Positions 4,419 to 5,276 of a stretch of DNA of 5,276 nt are shown in pieces; the stretch's first letter is position 1, and each line of letters starts with the position of its first letter. The stretch is taken from the NCBI RefSeq assembly GCF_000284415.1, contig NC_017059.1, positions 2,620,760 to 2,626,035 of the forward strand. Direction: 5' to 3'. The DNA is from Pararhodospirillum photometricum DSM 122. GTDB taxonomy: Bacteria > Pseudomonadota > Alphaproteobacteria > Rhodospirillales > Rhodospirillaceae. Made by a program: the position numbers and the translations under genes. Below the pieces are notes generated by a model. It was given only the letters and a program-made list of their open reading frames with translations. It was not told the DNA's origin and searched no databases.

Positions 4419-5234
4419 ATGAAAGTGGTGGTACACGTCGATGCGGGAGAGTCATGGCCGCGCCGCGCCGAAGCAGCGCTGCGCTTTGTCAGCCTCCGCG
4501 GGGGCGGCCGGATTCTCGGAGTGTATGGGCAGATGGCCACTGTGCTCCCGGCCTACGCCTATCACGGCGACAAAGCCGCCATCGGCGATGAAGCGGCGCC
4601 CCAGCGCCAGAAGTTTTTCGAGATGCTGTCGGGCATCGAGGGGATTTCCCCCGACTGGCACACCATTCACTCGGCCAATCCCGACTTTATCGCCAGCGAA
4701 CTGACGGCCAACGCCCAGTATGCGGATTTGACGATTTTGGGACAAAACGATCCCCGAACCGCCGACCGCGTGCCCGCTGATCTGGCCGAACAGGTGGTAC
4801 TCAACTGCGGGCGGCCCGTTTTGTTGATCCCCTACACCGGGAGCTTCGAGTACGGCTTCTCCCGCGTCCTGGTCGCCTACAACGACAGCCGCGAGTCTGC
4901 TCGGGCCCTGGGCGACGCCCTGCCCTTCATCCGGGGCTCGGAAGCCTGGGTGTCGGTGGTGCGCCATGCTCCCGACAAGGCCGATCCCAGCGACTGGCGC
5001 TGGATCGAACTGCTGCGCCGGCTGGAGGATCACGGGGTGCGGGCCACCGTCGAGACCCCCACCCTCAACGCGATTGGCGTGGCGGATTTCTTGTTGTCGA
5101 AGGCAGCGGATGTGAGCGCCGAGCTGTTGGTGATGGGCGCCTATGGCAAGCTCGGGTTACCGCGCATGCTGCGGGGCTCGGTCACGCGCGATATTTTGCG
5201 GCAGATGACGTTGCCCGTTTTGTTAAGCCATTAG
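4419..5234 (+). CDS. Universal stress protein, tandem UspA domains
   Basis: A 271-residue cytoplasmic protein made of two UspA folds, the double-length form of the family. The C-terminal domain (about 147-271) opens with 'RVLVAYNDSRESARAL' and ends with the ATP-binding signature G-x2-G-x9-G-S: G240, G243, G253, S254 in 'GAYGKLGLPRMLRGS', followed by the usual final strand 'TLPVLLSH'. The N-terminal domain (about 1-140) starts with 'MKVVVHVDAG' and has 'YADLTILGQ' and 'GRPVLLIPYTG', but lacks the nucleotide motif, so only the second domain is expected to bind ATP. The start at 4419 is set by GGGAGGAGGA 8 bases upstream; an open extension to 4338 has no family similarity. Proteins of this kind support survival under starvation, oxidative or respiratory stress, but the specific role here is unknown. 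It stands alone, divergent from the TPR gene and followed by a palindromic repeat. Confidence 0.93.
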   Translation: MKVVVHVDAGESWPRRAEAALRFVSLRGGGRILGVYGQMATVLPAYAYHGDKAAIGDEAAPQRQKFFEMLSGIEGISPDWHTIHSANPDFIASELTANAQYADLTILGQNDPRTADRVPADLAEQVVLNCGRPVLLIPYTGSFEYGFSRVLVAYNDSRESARALGDALPFIRGSEAWVSVVRHAPDKADPSDWRWIELLRRLEDHGVRATVETPTLNAIGVADFLLSKAADVSAELLVMGAYGKLGLPRMLRGSVTRDILRQMTLPVLLSH

Positions 5235-5236
5235 GG

Positions 5237-5269
5237 AAGGCTGGGGAGGCACGGCCTCCCCAGACCCCT
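5237..5269 (+). repeat. Palindromic repeat, copy 2; probable terminator after the universal stress protein gene
   Basis: Three bases after the TAG stop, AAGGCTGGGGAGGC (5237-5250), ACG, GCCTCCCCAGACCCCT (5254-5269) form a 10-bp perfect hairpin (5241-5250 with 5254-5263). Both arms match the palindrome at 3211-3242. No T-run follows before the window ends, so if it terminates it does so without a clear U-tract. Position directly behind a gene supports a 3'-end role. Confidence 0.75.
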
Positions 5270-5276
5270 CGGTCAA

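Noticed and set aside
2987..4591. A 534-codon plus-strand open frame antisense to the TPR gene and running into the stress-protein gene
   Set aside because: It is a shadow of high-GC coding DNA: low-complexity G/A/R/P composition, no recognisable domain, and it overlaps modD, TPR and uspA-type genes that have clear family signatures and ribosome-binding sites.

Overview
The window is GC-rich chromosomal DNA. Its gene content (LipB, ModD, a two-domain universal stress protein, an XRE-cupin regulator, a CCA-encoding tRNA-Leu) suggests a proteobacterium, most likely an alphaproteobacterium of the Rhodospirillum/Magnetospirillum kind. That placement is inferred from composition and familiarity of the protein families, not from a database search.

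Layout. (1) 2-619, plus: the C-terminal two thirds or so of a family-3 periplasmic solute-binding protein, cut by the left edge. (2) 676-1299, minus: an XRE helix-turn-helix regulator with a C-terminal cupin domain, convergent with the binding protein and carrying its own promoter with a perfect TATAAT box. (3) 1371-1536, minus: a complete tRNA-Leu(GAG) unit with promoter, class II tRNA and strong intrinsic terminator. (4) 1698-2348, plus: lipB, octanoyltransferase of lipoate synthesis, preceded by a hairpin and a T8 run. (5) 2323-3174, minus: modD, a NadC-like phosphoribosyltransferase paralogue, whose last 26 bp overlap the end of lipB tail to tail. (6) 3251-4141, minus: a TPR protein with an exact 40-residue repeat period, separated from modD by an intrinsic terminator. 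(7) 4142-4418: a 277-bp divergent intergenic region with several inverted and direct repeats. (8) 4419-5234, plus: a tandem-domain UspA protein. (9) The palindrome in the TPR terminator recurs almost exactly after uspA at 5237-5269.

The genes do not form one pathway. They are mostly single-gene units of housekeeping (tRNA, lipoylation), transport and regulation (binding protein, XRE-cupin) and stress or accessory function (UspA, TPR, ModD). I see no CRISPR array, transposase, phage gene or clearly new multi-gene system. The observations most worth a second look are the shared terminator-like palindrome, the modD gene placed just behind a terminator with no visible promoter, the repeat-rich TPR/uspA intergenic region, and the indel-free 40-residue TPR register.
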